Numbered from the stretch's first letter, positions 1 to 8,257 are shown. The stretch is 40,914 nt of DNA from an uncultured Bacteroidales bacterium (GCA_902799185.1 CADBZO010000014.1:18772-59685), one strand, 5' to 3'. Numbers and translations are program-made. Notes: a model not told the origin generated them from the sequence alone.

Positions 1-1
1 G

Positions 2-1009
2 TATTACCACCTGCGCGATGGCATCAAATACGACTACCGGAGGATCGGTACGGACGAGTTAGGCTGTGTCGGTTTCTCGGGGCGGTACCCGGATAACCTG
101 ATCGAAGAGATAGGCAACTACGAAGCCGTAGCGAGCGTGCTGGCACACAGCCTGGATTTTGACATCATCCACAGTCACGACTGGCTGACTTATCCGGCGG
201 GGGTGTTCGCCAAACAGATCAGCGGCAAGCCGTTGGTCATCCATGTACACGCCACGGACTTTGACCGCAGCCGCGGCAATGTGAACCCGACGGTCTATGC
301 CATCGAGAAACGCGGCATGGACGAGGCGGACCATATCATCTGCGTGAGCAACCTGACGAGACGTACCGTGATCGAGAAATACGGTATCGACCCGCGCAAG
401 GTGAGCACGGTACACAACGCGGTAGAGCCTCTGGCGCATCCGGAGGAGTTCACCAAGCCGGAGAGGAAAGACAAACTCGTTACCTTCCTTGGCCGTATCA
501 CGATGCAGAAAGGTCCGGAGTACTTCGTGGAGGCCGCAGCGCGCGTGCTGAGCAAGACGAACGGCGTGCGGTTCGTGATGGCCGGAAGCGGCGACAAGAT
601 GGCCGAGATGATCGACCTGGTAGCCAAACGCGGTATCGCGGACAAGTTCCACTTCCCGGGCTTCATGCGCGGCAAGCAGGTACAGGAGATGTTAGCGATG
701 AGCGATGTGTATATCATGCCGAGTGTGAGCGAGCCGTTCGGTATCAGCCCTCTGGAGGCGATGCAGGTAGGCTGTCCGTCCATCATCAGCCATCAGTCCG
801 GCTGCGCCGAGATCCTGCAGCACGCCATCAAGACCGACTACTGGGACATCGACGCGATGGCCGACGCCATCTACGCGATTGTCAAGTATCCGGCGATGTA
901 CAAGAGCCTGCACGAGTTAGGCATGGCGGAGGTCAACAACATCAAGTGGTCCGACGCAGGACTGAAAGTGCGCAAGATTTACGACGGAGTCATTAACCAC
1001 ACACTATAA
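2..1009 (+). CDS. GT4-family glycosyltransferase (glycogen/starch synthase-like), 5' end outside window
   Basis: The frame is open to the left edge, so the N-terminus is missing and the ATG at 137 is internal. The visible part has the linker and C-terminal Rossmann domain of a GT-B enzyme: GRITMQKGPEYFVEAA begins the second domain, and the EPFGISPLEAMQ stretch carries the E-x7-E nucleotide-sugar motif of retaining GT4 enzymes. An IHSHDW segment lies in the first domain. Retaining GT4 enzymes transfer a sugar from a nucleotide donor. With a GH57 protein 77 bp downstream and glgP further on, a role in cytoplasmic alpha-glucan (glycogen) synthesis is likely, but donor and acceptor cannot be read from the sequence. 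No promoter is visible between this gene and the GH57 gene. Family assignment is strong; the glycogen role is inference. Confidence 0.87.
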   Translation, partial: YYHLRDGIKYDYRRIGTDELGCVGFSGRYPDNLIEEIGNYEAVASVLAHSLDFDIIHSHDWLTYPAGVFAKQISGKPLVIHVHATDFDRSRGNVNPTVYAIEKRGMDEADHIICVSNLTRRTVIEKYGIDPRKVSTVHNAVEPLAHPEEFTKPERKDKLVTFLGRITMQKGPEYFVEAAARVLSKTNGVRFVMAGSGDKMAEMIDLVAKRGIADKFHFPGFMRGKQVQEMLAMSDVYIMPSVSEPFGISPLEAMQVGCPSIISHQSGCAEILQHAIKTDYWDIDAMADAIYAIVKYPAMYKSLHELGMAEVNNIKWSDAGLKVRKIYDGVINHTL

Positions 1010-1043
1010 CCCCACCCCAACCCTCCCCACAAGGGAGGGAGAT
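1010..1043. repeat. GC-rich palindromic repeat, copy P1
   Basis: It starts right after the glycosyltransferase stop codon. A C-rich lead is followed by a perfect 7-bp stem, CCCTCCC (1021-1027) and GGGAGGG (1033-1039), with loop CACAA. The same stem and loop recur inside the reading frame of gene F at 37943-37961. There is no T-run after it, so it is a repeat and not a standard terminator. Confidence 0.8.
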
Positions 1044-1078
1044 GTGAAAAGTTTTTAAGTTTAAAGTTTAAAGTAATT
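1044..1078. repeat. Heptamer array (GTTTAAA-type units)
   Basis: Five consecutive, partly degenerate 7-bp units, including two exact AGTTTAA copies at 1058-1071, fill the gap between palindrome P1 and the GH57 start. It belongs to the set of six 7-bp-period intergenic arrays in the window, each with its own unit sequence. Confidence 0.6.
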
Positions 1079-1086
1079 TAGTTATT

Positions 1087-2352
1087 ATGAAAAATATATG
1101 TTTCTGCTTCCAGATGCACAGTCCGTACCGTCTGAAGCGTTATCGTTTCTTTGAAATCGGCCATGACCATTACTACTACGACGACATGGCTACCGAGGAA
1201 CATGTAAACTGGCTTGTACAGACGTCTTATCTGCCGCTGTGCAACACCCTCAAAGACATGATCAACCTGAGCAAGGGTAAGTTCCACTGCGCACTGAGCG
1301 TGAGCGGCACGATGATCGAGATGTTCGAGCAGTTCAACCCGGAGATGATTGACGTGCTGAAAGAGCTGGCCGCTACCAAGTGCGTCGAGTTTCTGGCTAC
1401 ACCGTACAGCTACTCACTGGCTTCGGAGTACAACGAGAGCGAGATGAAAGAGCAATTCAAGAAACAAGGCGAGCTGTTAGAGACGATCTTCGGCGTGAAG
1501 GCCCAGACCGTATGGAACACCGAACTGCTGTACACCGACGAAACGGCTTACAACCTGAACAAGATGGGTTACAAAGTCATCCTGGCCGAAGGTGCGAAGC
1601 ACGTAATCAGCTGGAAGAGCCCGAACCACGTGTATCAGTCCGCCGGCGCGCCGAAGATGAAAGTGCTGCTGCGCAACACCGGTCTGAGCGATGAGTTGAG
1701 TTTCCATTTCTCCGATCCGGGCTGGAGCAATTTCCCGATTGACGCCGAGAAGTACGCAAACCAGTTACAGGCACTGCCGGAAGGCGAGGACATCATCAAT
1801 ATCTGGGTAGGCGCGGAGACGTTCGGCATCCGCCAGAACGCCGGAAGCGGTATCTTCGATTTCCTGAAGGCATTGCCGTACTACGCATTGGAGCGTGAGA
1901 TGGGCTTCATGACGCCTGCCGAGGCCGCCAAGAAGATGGCTGCCAATGACGTGCTGTCGAGTCCGTATCCGCTGACCTGGAGCGGCGAGGCGAAGGATCT
2001 GAGCGTCTATGCCGGCAACGACCTGCAGCAAGAGGCTATCAACAAGCTGTACGCCGTAGCGGAGCGTGTTCACCTGTGCCAGGACAAGGCGCTGAAGACC
2101 AACTGGCTGCGTCTGCAGGACGTGAACTATCTGCACTACATGAATCATATCGACCAGGGCGAGACGCAGTACGAGTCGGCTTACGACGCGTTCATCAACT
2201 ACATGAACGTGCTGTCCGACTTCCTGCAGACCGTAGAGGAGCAATACCCGACAACCATCGAGAACGAGGAGTTGAACGAGTTGCTCAAGACGATCCGTAA
2301 CCAGGAAGAGGAGATTCAGGCTCTCCAAGCCAAGCTGAAGAAGAAGAAATAA
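1087..2352 (+). CDS. GH57 alpha-amylase-like protein, acid/base Asp apparently lost
   Basis: A 421-residue cytoplasmic protein without signal peptide. GH57 landmarks are present: motif 1 as HSP at residues 11-13, and the nucleophile motif WNTELLY with Glu about 146. In motif 4, alpha-amylases read M-D-Y-E-T-F-G-E-H, with Asp as acid/base. Here the segment is WVGAETFGIRQ, so the aligned Asp is Gly. GH57 alpha-amylase-like homologues lacking one or both catalytic residues are known, so activity is doubtful and a binding or regulatory role is possible. The last ~40 residues are Glu/Lys/Gln-rich and look like a coiled coil ending in a poly-Lys tail. It follows the GT4 gene with no visible promoter, consistent with one glycogen-related unit. 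The ATG at 1087 gives the family-typical N-terminus (CFCFQMHSPYR). Confidence 0.86.
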   Translation: MKNICFCFQMHSPYRLKRYRFFEIGHDHYYYDDMATEEHVNWLVQTSYLPLCNTLKDMINLSKGKFHCALSVSGTMIEMFEQFNPEMIDVLKELAATKCVEFLATPYSYSLASEYNESEMKEQFKKQGELLETIFGVKAQTVWNTELLYTDETAYNLNKMGYKVILAEGAKHVISWKSPNHVYQSAGAPKMKVLLRNTGLSDELSFHFSDPGWSNFPIDAEKYANQLQALPEGEDIINIWVGAETFGIRQNAGSGIFDFLKALPYYALEREMGFMTPAEAAKKMAANDVLSSPYPLTWSGEAKDLSVYAGNDLQQEAINKLYAVAERVHLCQDKALKTNWLRLQDVNYLHYMNHIDQGETQYESAYDAFINYMNVLSDFLQTVEEQYPTTIENEELNELLKTIRNQEEEIQALQAKLKKKK

Positions 2353-2441
2353 GAACCCCACCCCGATTTGTTCTACGACCGTCCACTGGACGCTCGATTG
2401 GGCAAAGCCCTTCACCCACACAAGGGGAGGGGGAGGAGGAT
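2353..2441. repeat. Palindromic repeat, interrupted copy P2, supplying a Shine-Dalgarno-like run
   Basis: The segment begins with the same AACCCCACCCC lead as P1 and ends with CACACAAGGGGAGGGGGAGG, but about 50 bp lie between the two halves. The insert has its own small hairpins: GTCCACTGGAC, and GGGC with GCCC around AAA. The purine-rich right arm (GGAGGAGG at 2432-2439) lies about 10 nt before the TTG start of the porin gene, so a repeat arm appears to serve as ribosome binding site. Confidence 0.6.
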
Positions 2442-2449
2442 ACGCTATT

Positions 2450-4399
2450 TTGTACAAACGATTATTCATAGTATTAGTGCTGTTGGCAGCGACCCTTTCG
2501 GTCGCTGCCAAACAGCCCCGTACACGGACGGTGGTGAAGACCTGGCAGTTGCCGGGTTTCACCGCTGTGGCGGATACAGTTGCGTTCCGTGACACGGCCG
2601 TGCTGAACTATCACGACGTAGATGTCCAGCAGCGGTACTCGATGAGCAGCGCGATGAACGGCAACGTGCTGGTTTCTCCCATCGAGAGCCGTATCATCAA
2701 TGACCGGTTGCAGACGATAGACGATCCTTTTGCCGTCTGCTGGTCGCCGTATGTGGTGACAGCCCGGCAGCAGCGGTTCTTCAACACCACGACGCCGTAT
2801 TCGGACGTAGCGTACAAGAAAGGTTTCACCAACGGTCACGAGGAGAACGACGTACACGTACTGTTCACCGGCAATATCAACCGGCGTCTGAACTTAGGCG
2901 TAGAGATGGACTATCTCAACTCCGCCGGCCATTTCTCCAACACGGCGGGCAAGCTCTTCCGCGGATCGGTATGGGGCAGCTACACCGGCGCGCACTACAG
3001 CATGCACAGCGCGTTCGGCTGGAGCAAGTTGCGGTCGTTCGATAACGGAGGAGTACAGGACGTAGCGGAGTTAGGCGGCAAGCTGAAGTCCGAAGACATA
3101 CCTGTGAGGCTGAACGCGATGACGGGCTACCGGTACCTGAGCGGATTCCTGCACAACCAATACGCCATCACCAAAGAGCGCGAGTATATCGACTCGGTGG
3201 AGGTGGTGGAAGAGGGAAGACGCGTGAAGAAAGATACGGTGAAGACAGAGTATATCCCGCTGATCACGTTCTCCCATCTGTTCGAGACCAATAACTCCAA
3301 CAGACGCTATATCGAGAAAGAGGCAGACCAGGGTTTCTATCCCAACAACTACTACGACACCATCCAGACAGGCGACACGACAGACGTGCTGACGATACGG
3401 AACAGTCTGGCGGTGACGTTCTGCGAGGCGTACAACACGAAGCTGAAGTTCGGCGCGACAGTGTTCGCCATGAACGAGTGCCAGCGGTTCCTGTACGACT
3501 CCGTGCCGTACGACCCGGACAGTATCTTCGACTACCGGTGGAAGAACAACACGTTTGTAGGCGGCGCCATCCACAAGCACAGCGGCGCCAACGTGCTTTA
3601 CACGGTAGAGGGCCAAGTGTGCGTGTTAGGATACAAGATCGGCGAGTTTGACGTACACGGGAAGATAGAGACAAAGTTCCGCCTCGGTCAAGACACCTTA
3701 TATATAGGCGCGCGTGCATACGCCAAGAGCGTGACACCGAGCCCTTACTTACAGCGGTTCCGCTCCAACCACCTGCAGTGGGACAATGATTTCGGGTTCA
3801 CGTACCGTTTCTTGGGCGGCGCCACAGTCTCCTACCCCACGAAGTGGTTCAAGCCGCGGATTGATTTCAGTTTCGAGAACCAGACACACCCTATCTATGT
3901 GTCCGCGTCGGACTGGAAGCCGCAGCAGTACGGAGGCAGCGTACAGATCATCACCGGCGATGTAGGAGCCGACCTGACGACGCCGTGGATCAACCTGGAG
4001 AACCGCGTAGTGATCCAACACAGCACCAACGAGAGTGTGTTGCCGGTACCGCTCGTGATCCTGCAACACCGGCTGTATTACCACGGGTCGTGGTTCCGCC
4101 ACGCGATGGATGCCCAGATAGGTGTCGATCTGCGTTATTTCACACGCTATCAGGCACCTGTCCTCTGCCCGGCAACAGGCATGTTCGCCACCCAGCAGGA
4201 TACAAAAATCGGCAACTACCCCTGGATAAACGTCTATGCAGGGTTCTACGTACGGTCCATCCGTCTGCGCTTCTTTGCGCATTACCAACACCTAAACCAT
4301 CTGTTTATGAACAAGAGTACGGACTACCAAGTCATGCCGGGCTATCCAAGCAACAGGGATGTGTTCCGCGCAGGTCTGGCATGGCACTTTTATAATTGA
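2450..4399 (+). CDS. Putative outer-membrane porin (Porin_10-like)
   Basis: A 649-residue exported protein. The start is TTG at 2450. It is chosen because it gives a clean signal peptide (MYKRLFIVLVLLAATLSVAA) and lies about 10 nt behind a GGAGGAGG run; the next ATG would remove the signal. The mature part is rich in alternating aromatic/polar segments typical of a large beta-barrel (repeated FxxGxxYxxxL patterns, aromatic girdle residues). It ends in a terminal-strand-like stretch, RAGLAWHFYN, with an aromatic near the C-terminus, as in barrels inserted by BamA. The overall pattern matches Bacteroidales proteins annotated 'putative porin' (Porin_10). The substrate cannot be read. The stop overlaps the first unit of the heptamer array before clpC. 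Confidence 0.8.
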   Translation: MYKRLFIVLVLLAATLSVAAKQPRTRTVVKTWQLPGFTAVADTVAFRDTAVLNYHDVDVQQRYSMSSAMNGNVLVSPIESRIINDRLQTIDDPFAVCWSPYVVTARQQRFFNTTTPYSDVAYKKGFTNGHEENDVHVLFTGNINRRLNLGVEMDYLNSAGHFSNTAGKLFRGSVWGSYTGAHYSMHSAFGWSKLRSFDNGGVQDVAELGGKLKSEDIPVRLNAMTGYRYLSGFLHNQYAITKEREYIDSVEVVEEGRRVKKDTVKTEYIPLITFSHLFETNNSNRRYIEKEADQGFYPNNYYDTIQTGDTTDVLTIRNSLAVTFCEAYNTKLKFGATVFAMNECQRFLYDSVPYDPDSIFDYRWKNNTFVGGAIHKHSGANVLYTVEGQVCVLGYKIGEFDVHGKIETKFRLGQDTLYIGARAYAKSVTPSPYLQRFRSNHLQWDNDFGFTYRFLGGATVSYPTKWFKPRIDFSFENQTHPIYVSASDWKPQQYGGSVQIITGDVGADLTTPWINLENRVVIQHSTNESVLPVPLVILQHRLYYHGSWFRHAMDAQIGVDLRYFTRYQAPVLCPATGMFATQQDTKIGNYPWINVYAGFYVRSIRLRFFAHYQHLNHLFMNKSTDYQVMPGYPSNRDVFRAGLAWHFYN

Positions 4400-4453
4400 A
4401 AGGTGAAAGGTGAAAAGTGAAAGTTGAAAGGTGAAAAGTGAAAGGTGAAAATA
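4398..4453. repeat. Heptamer array (GAAAGGT units) between porin and clpC
   Basis: Eight consecutive 7-bp units in register: GAAAGGT, or one-base variants such as GAAAAGT and GAAAGTT, with a final GAAAATA. The first unit overlaps the porin stop TGA and the last ends 1 nt before the clpC ATG, so the array is the whole intergenic region. Confidence 0.9.
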
Positions 4454-4454
4454 T

Positions 4455-6737
4455 ATGATAGTAACACTGAATTTGAACAGGATCATCGTGTACGCCCAGG
4501 AAGAGGCGGAGCGGTTGCACAGCAGCAAGGTGGACACCGCGCATTTCATGCTGGCTATTCTCAGGCTGGTGGAGTGCTCGGCATACAATCTGCTTCTGCG
4601 CGCCAACTTCAGCCCCGAGGACGGCAAATCGTATTTCGAACAACAGCTCCAATATCTGGCTGACGAGAGCGGTCGTTTCCAGGGTCGTACGAGTCATGCC
4701 GACCGGATACTCCGTATCGCGGAGGGTATCAGCCGTGAGTACAAAGCCGAGGCGGTGAACACCGCCCACCTGCTGTTAGCCATCATGCGCGAGCAGGTAA
4801 ACCCCGTAGCTTCGTATCTGGAAGAGGCCTGGGGTATCAGTTATGACCAGTTAGTAGAACTCTACGGTCAGCCGCATTACACCGCCGAGGTGCCCCAGAG
4901 CGGCAACGCCCAGTCGGACGATCTGAACGAAGGTCCGTGGCAGCCCGAGCACCCGAAGCAGAAAGGCAAGAAGAACGGTACGGCATCACTGGACAAGTAC
5001 GGCCGTGACCTGACCAAGTTAGCCGAAGAGGGCAAACTGGATCCGGTAGTAGGGCGCGAGGTAGAGATCGAGCGCGTGGTACAGATCCTGAGCCGGAGGA
5101 AGAAGAACAACCCTATTCTGATCGGCGAGCCGGGCGTAGGCAAGTCCTCCATCGTGGAGGGGCTGGCTCTGCGTATCAAGGCTGATGAGGCAGGTGCTTT
5201 GAAAGGCAAACGGATCGTGACACTGGACATCGCTTCGATGGTAGCCGGTACGACCTACCGCGGCCAGTTTGAGGAGCGGATGAAGAACGTGATTACCGAG
5301 TTGCGTGAGCACCCGGAGGTGATTCTTTTCATTGACGAGATACACACCATCATCGGCGCGGGCAATGCGTCGGGTTCGCTGGATGCCGCGAATATCCTCA
5401 AGCCGGCATTGGCGCGAGGCGAGGTACAGTGTATCGGCGCCACGACGACGGCGGAGTATGCCAAGTCGATAGAGAAAGACGGAGCGCTGGAGCGCCGGTT
5501 CCAGAAAGTACAGGTCCGCCCGACGACAGGCGACGAGACCTTCGACATCCTGACCCATCTGAGCGAGCATTACGCCCATTACCACCACGTCATCTACACG
5601 CGTGAGGTACTGAAAGCGTGCGTGGGTCTGAGCGAGCGCTATCTGACCGACCGTGCTTTCCCGGACAAGGCGATAGACGTGATGGACGAGGTAGGCGCGC
5701 GCAGCCATGCCAAACAGCAGGGTACGGAGGACGAGAGTTCGCCGGCGTACACCATCACCACAGAAGACGTAGCCGGGGTAGTGAGCATGATGAGCGGCGT
5801 ACCGGTACAACGGGTAGCTACCGCGGAGAACGAGCGTCTCTTGACTATGGCGGAGAAACTGAAAAGGAAGATTATCGGTCAGGACAAGGCGGTAGATACC
5901 GTGGTGAAAGCTATCCAGCGGAGCCGTCTGGGTCTGAGAGACCCGAAACGGCCGATCGGTACGTTCTTCTTCTTGGGCCAGACAGGCGTGGGCAAGACGT
6001 ACCTGACGCAGTGCCTGGCGGAAGAGATGTTCGGCAGCAAGGAGGCGATGATCCGTTTCGACATGTCGGAGTATATGGAGAAACACACGGTGAGCCTGTT
6101 AGTAGGCGCGCCTCCGGGATACGTAGCCCACGAGGACGGCGGCAAACTGACCGAGGCGGTACGGAGAAAACCCTACTCCATCGTGCTCTTTGACGAGATA
6201 GAGAAAGCCCATCCGGATATCTTCAATATCCTGCTGCAGGTGCTGGACGAAGGCCGTCTGACCGACCGCCAGGGACATATCGTTGATTTCAGGAACACGA
6301 TCATCGTGCTGACGAGCAACGTAGGCACCCGGCAGTTGCAGGAGTTCGGCGGCGGCGTAGGTTTCAGCGCAGGCGAACTGAGTCAGAAAGAGACGAACAA
6401 GATGCTGCTCAAAGCGTTGCAGAAGCAGTTCCCGCCGGAGTTTGTGAACCGTATTGACAACGTGGTGACGTTCGAGCCGCTGAGCCGTGAGACTATCGGC
6501 CAGATCGTCCGCATAGAGATCAGCATGCTGCAGCAACGGCTCAAGACGCAGGGCCACCAGTTGAGCGTGACGCCGGAGGCTATCGGCCAGATCGTGGAGA
6601 AGAGTTTCGACACCAAGAACGGCGCCCGTCCGGTGAAACGCGCGGTACAGACCTATCTGGAGGATCCGCTGACGGATATCCTGCTGCGCAGACCCAATCA
6701 GAAAAAAATAACCATAAAACAAATACAACAAGTATGA
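4455..6737 (+). CDS. clpC: ClpC/ClpA-type AAA+ unfoldase, no middle domain
   Basis: A 760-residue Hsp100 ATPase that would feed unfolded proteins to ClpP. Two Clp_N repeats occupy about residues 1-145 (VDTAHFMLAIL and VNTAHLLLAIM). D1 has Walker A GEPGVGKS (~224), Walker B FIDEIHT and pore loop TYRG. D2 has Walker A GQTGVGKT (~508), Walker B VLFDEIEKAHPD and pore loop GYVAHEDGG, where GYVGYEEGG is usual. A VGF tripeptide after TSNVGTRQLQ matches the ClpP-docking loop. The coiled-coil middle domain and UVR motif of ClpC are missing: D1 (DEVGARSH) runs after about ten residues into TITTEDVAGVVS. By sequence D2 is ClpC-like, but the architecture is that of ClpA. Adaptor handling through the M-domain should therefore differ. 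trxA overlaps its stop by 4 bp. Confidence 0.93.
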   Translation: MIVTLNLNRIIVYAQEEAERLHSSKVDTAHFMLAILRLVECSAYNLLLRANFSPEDGKSYFEQQLQYLADESGRFQGRTSHADRILRIAEGISREYKAEAVNTAHLLLAIMREQVNPVASYLEEAWGISYDQLVELYGQPHYTAEVPQSGNAQSDDLNEGPWQPEHPKQKGKKNGTASLDKYGRDLTKLAEEGKLDPVVGREVEIERVVQILSRRKKNNPILIGEPGVGKSSIVEGLALRIKADEAGALKGKRIVTLDIASMVAGTTYRGQFEERMKNVITELREHPEVILFIDEIHTIIGAGNASGSLDAANILKPALARGEVQCIGATTTAEYAKSIEKDGALERRFQKVQVRPTTGDETFDILTHLSEHYAHYHHVIYTREVLKACVGLSERYLTDRAFPDKAIDVMDEVGARSHAKQQGTEDESSPAYTITTEDVAGVVSMMSGVPVQRVATAENERLLTMAEKLKRKIIGQDKAVDTVVKAIQRSRLGLRDPKRPIGTFFFLGQTGVGKTYLTQCLAEEMFGSKEAMIRFDMSEYMEKHTVSLLVGAPPGYVAHEDGGKLTEAVRRKPYSIVLFDEIEKAHPDIFNILLQVLDEGRLTDRQGHIVDFRNTIIVLTSNVGTRQLQEFGGGVGFSAGELSQKETNKMLLKALQKQFPPEFVNRIDNVVTFEPLSRETIGQIVRIEISMLQQRLKTQGHQLSVTPEAIGQIVEKSFDTKNGARPVKRAVQTYLEDPLTDILLRRPNQKKITIKQIQQV

Positions 6738-7048
6738 CAGTAGAAATTACAGACGCTAACATCAAGGATGTGATTGCGTCAGGCAAACCGGTAGTAGTAG
6801 ATTTCTGGGCTGCATGGTGCGGTCCGTGCAAGATGATGCTGCCGATCTTAGAGGAGTTATCCACCGAGTACGAAGGCAAAGTGGTTGTCGGCAAACTGAA
6901 CGTGGATGACAATCCCGACACGTGCGAAGAGTACGGTATCATGAATATCCCGACGATGCTGTTCTTCCGTAACGGCGAGCTGGTCAACCGTCACGTAGGA
7001 GCCTGCCGCAAACAGGATCTGGCACAACTTTTTGACTCACTTTTGTAA
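6734..7048 (+). CDS. trxA: Thioredoxin
   Basis: A 104-residue single-domain thioredoxin. It has the redox motif WCGPC in FWAAWCGPCKMM (~residues 27-38) and the cis-proline in NIPTML, and the length is normal. No signal peptide, so it is cytoplasmic and would reduce disulfides in target proteins. Its ATG overlaps the clpC stop (ATGA), which indicates translational coupling with the unfoldase, a plausible proteostasis pairing. The reading frame ends about 40 bp before the promoter of the tRNA-rpoD unit. No terminator is evident in that gap. Confidence 0.95.
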   Translation: MTVEITDANIKDVIASGKPVVVDFWAAWCGPCKMMLPILEELSTEYEGKVVVGKLNVDDNPDTCEEYGIMNIPTMLFFRNGELVNRHVGACRKQDLAQLFDSLL

Positions 7049-7085
7049 AAAAAGAGGGTCTAAAGCGCAAAAAAGTACGATTTTT

Positions 7086-7117
7086 CTTGCATAATTCAAA
7101 AAAAAGCAGTACCTTTG
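7086..7117 (+). promoter_or_regulatory. Bacteroidota promoter for tRNA-Arg/rpoD
   Basis: CTTG at 7086-7089, 20-bp spacer, TACCTTTG at 7110-7117. This fits the phylum's -33/-7 consensus (TTTG, 19-21 bp, TAnnTTTG). The spacer ends in the A8-GCAG block shared by several promoters here. Transcription would begin near 7123. Confidence 0.85.
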
Positions 7118-7128
7118 CGCCCCAAATT

Positions 7129-7252
7129 GCCTAAAAAGGCATCTTTTGCGTGCGAACGAACGTCTGAAGTGCCCTTCTAGGCGGAGCGGACAGTAAGGTG
7201 AAGGGCATATTCCCCTTCCGGCGGAAGCCGCTCCTCCCGTTCCGTCGGGAGG
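7129..7252 (+). other. Structured leader upstream of tRNA-Arg and rpoD
   Basis: Between the promoter and the tRNA lie ~140 nt without a gene but with ordered complementarity. GCCT/AGGC pairs at 7129-7140. TGCCCTTC (7170-7177) pairs with GAAGGGCA (7200-7207). CTTCC/GGAAG closes a 3-nt loop at 7215-7227. CCTCCC (7233-7238) pairs with GGGAGG (7247-7252). The composition is more GC-rich than other gaps. It could be a processed leader, a small RNA or an operon leader; no known RNA family was recognised. Confidence 0.45.
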
Positions 7253-7261
7253 ACGCTCCGG

Positions 7262-7335
7262 GGTTCAGTAGCTCAGTTGGATAGAGCAACAGCCTTCTAA
7301 GCTGTGGGTCGGGGGTTCGAATCCCCCCTGAATCA
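7262..7335 (+). tRNA. tRNA-Arg (anticodon UCU)
   Basis: A 74-nt cloverleaf. The acceptor stem is GGTTCAG with CTGAATC (7328-7334, one G-U) and discriminator A7335. The D-arm carries TAGCTCAGTTGGATAGAGCA. The anticodon stem is ACAGC/GCTGT around loop CTTCTAA, so the anticodon is UCU, reading AGA/AGG. The T-arm is GGGGG-TTCGAAT-CCCCC. CCA is not fully encoded. The rpoD ATG follows after 4 nt, so 3' processing of this tRNA would also define the 5' end of the rpoD mRNA. Confidence 0.96.
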
Positions 7336-7339
7336 CACT

Positions 7340-8200
7340 ATGCGTCAATTAAAGATTACAAAATCAATCACGAACCGCGAGTCAGCGAGTCTCGACAAGT
7401 ATCTACAAGAGATCGGTCGTGAGGAGTTGATCACCGTGGATCGTGAAGTAGAGTTGGCCGGCCGTATCCGTAACGGCGACCGTGCCGCCTTGGAAGAGTT
7501 GGTACGAAGCAACCTGCGTTTCGTTGTATCCGTAGCCAAGCAATACCAGAACCAGGGTCTGAGTCTGCCGGATCTGATCAACGAAGGCAACTTAGGCCTG
7601 ATCAAAGCCGCCGAGAAATTCGACGAGACCCGTGGTTTCAAATTCATTTCCTATGCCGTATGGTGGATCCGTCAGTCTATCCTGCAGGCATTAGCCGAGC
7701 AGAGCCGTATCGTGCGTCTGCCGCTGAACCAGGTAGGCTCGATGAACAAGATCAACAAGGCTTTCCAGCGTTTCGAGCAGGAGTACGAGCGCAAGCCGAG
7801 TGCCGAGGAGCTGGCCGAGATGCTGGATATCCCGGTAGATAAGATTGCCGAGACGCTGAAGATGTCGGGCCGCCATGTGAGTGTGGATGCGCCGTTTGTA
7901 GAAGGCGAGGACAACAGTCTGATCGACGTGATGGTGAACGAAGATTCTCCCAACGCCGACCGCGGCCTGATCAACGAGTCGCTTTCGACGGAGATCGGCC
8001 GTGCGTTAGCTACGCTCACTCCGCGTGAGGCGGATATCCTGCGTAAGTTCTTCGGCATCGGTACGCCGGAGAAGACGCTGGAGGAGATCGGCGACGAGTT
8101 GCACCTGACCCGTGAGCGTGTGCGCCAGATCAAAGAGAAAGCCATCCGCAAACTCAACTCCGGCCAACGCAGCCATATTCTGATGACGTACCTCGGGTAA
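7340..8200 (+). CDS. rpoD: Primary RNA polymerase sigma factor (sigma-70/SigA type)
   Basis: A 286-residue sigma factor of the short Bacteroidota form, without region 1.1. Region 1.2 is seen in [16 protein letters not shown]. Region 2 has [20 protein letters not shown] and the -10-recognising stretch [14 protein letters not shown]. Region 3 has [16 protein letters not shown]. Region 4 has [14 protein letters not shown] and the helix-turn-helix [19 protein letters not shown], which binds the upstream element. The frame stays open upstream through the tRNA, but the ATG at 7340 gives the family's [11 protein letters not shown] start. It lies only 4 nt after the tRNA 3' end, so after tRNA processing the message would be almost leaderless. 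It should be the factor that reads the TTTG/TAnnTTTG promoters listed here. Confidence 0.95.
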   Translation: MRQLKITKSITNRESASLDKYLQEIGREELITVDREVELAGRIRNGDRAALEELVRSNLRFVVSVAKQYQNQGLSLPDLINEGNLGLIKAAEKFDETRGFKFISYAVWWIRQSILQALAEQSRIVRLPLNQVGSMNKINKAFQRFEQEYERKPSAEELAEMLDIPVDKIAETLKMSGRHVSVDAPFVEGEDNSLIDVMVNEDSPNADRGLINESLSTEIGRALATLTPREADILRKFFGIGTPEKTLEEIGDELHLTRERVRQIKEKAIRKLNSGQRSHILMTYLG

Positions 8201-8201
8201 A

Positions 8202-8257
8202 GTGAAAGGTGAAAGGTGAAAGGTGAAAGGTGAAAGGTGAAAGGTGAAAAGTGAAAC
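8202..8257. repeat. Heptamer array (GTGAAAG units) after rpoD
   Basis: Eight tandem 7-bp units directly after the rpoD stop: six exact GTGAAAG copies (8202-8243), then GTGAAAA and GTGAAAC, the last merging into the terminator stem. It is the most perfect heptamer array in the window and the only one not placed before a start codon. Confidence 0.93.

Noticed and set aside
1010-1043. Palindrome P1 (and P3, P7) as intrinsic terminators
   Set aside because: No T-run follows the stem, and copies occur inside reading frames, where termination would destroy expression.
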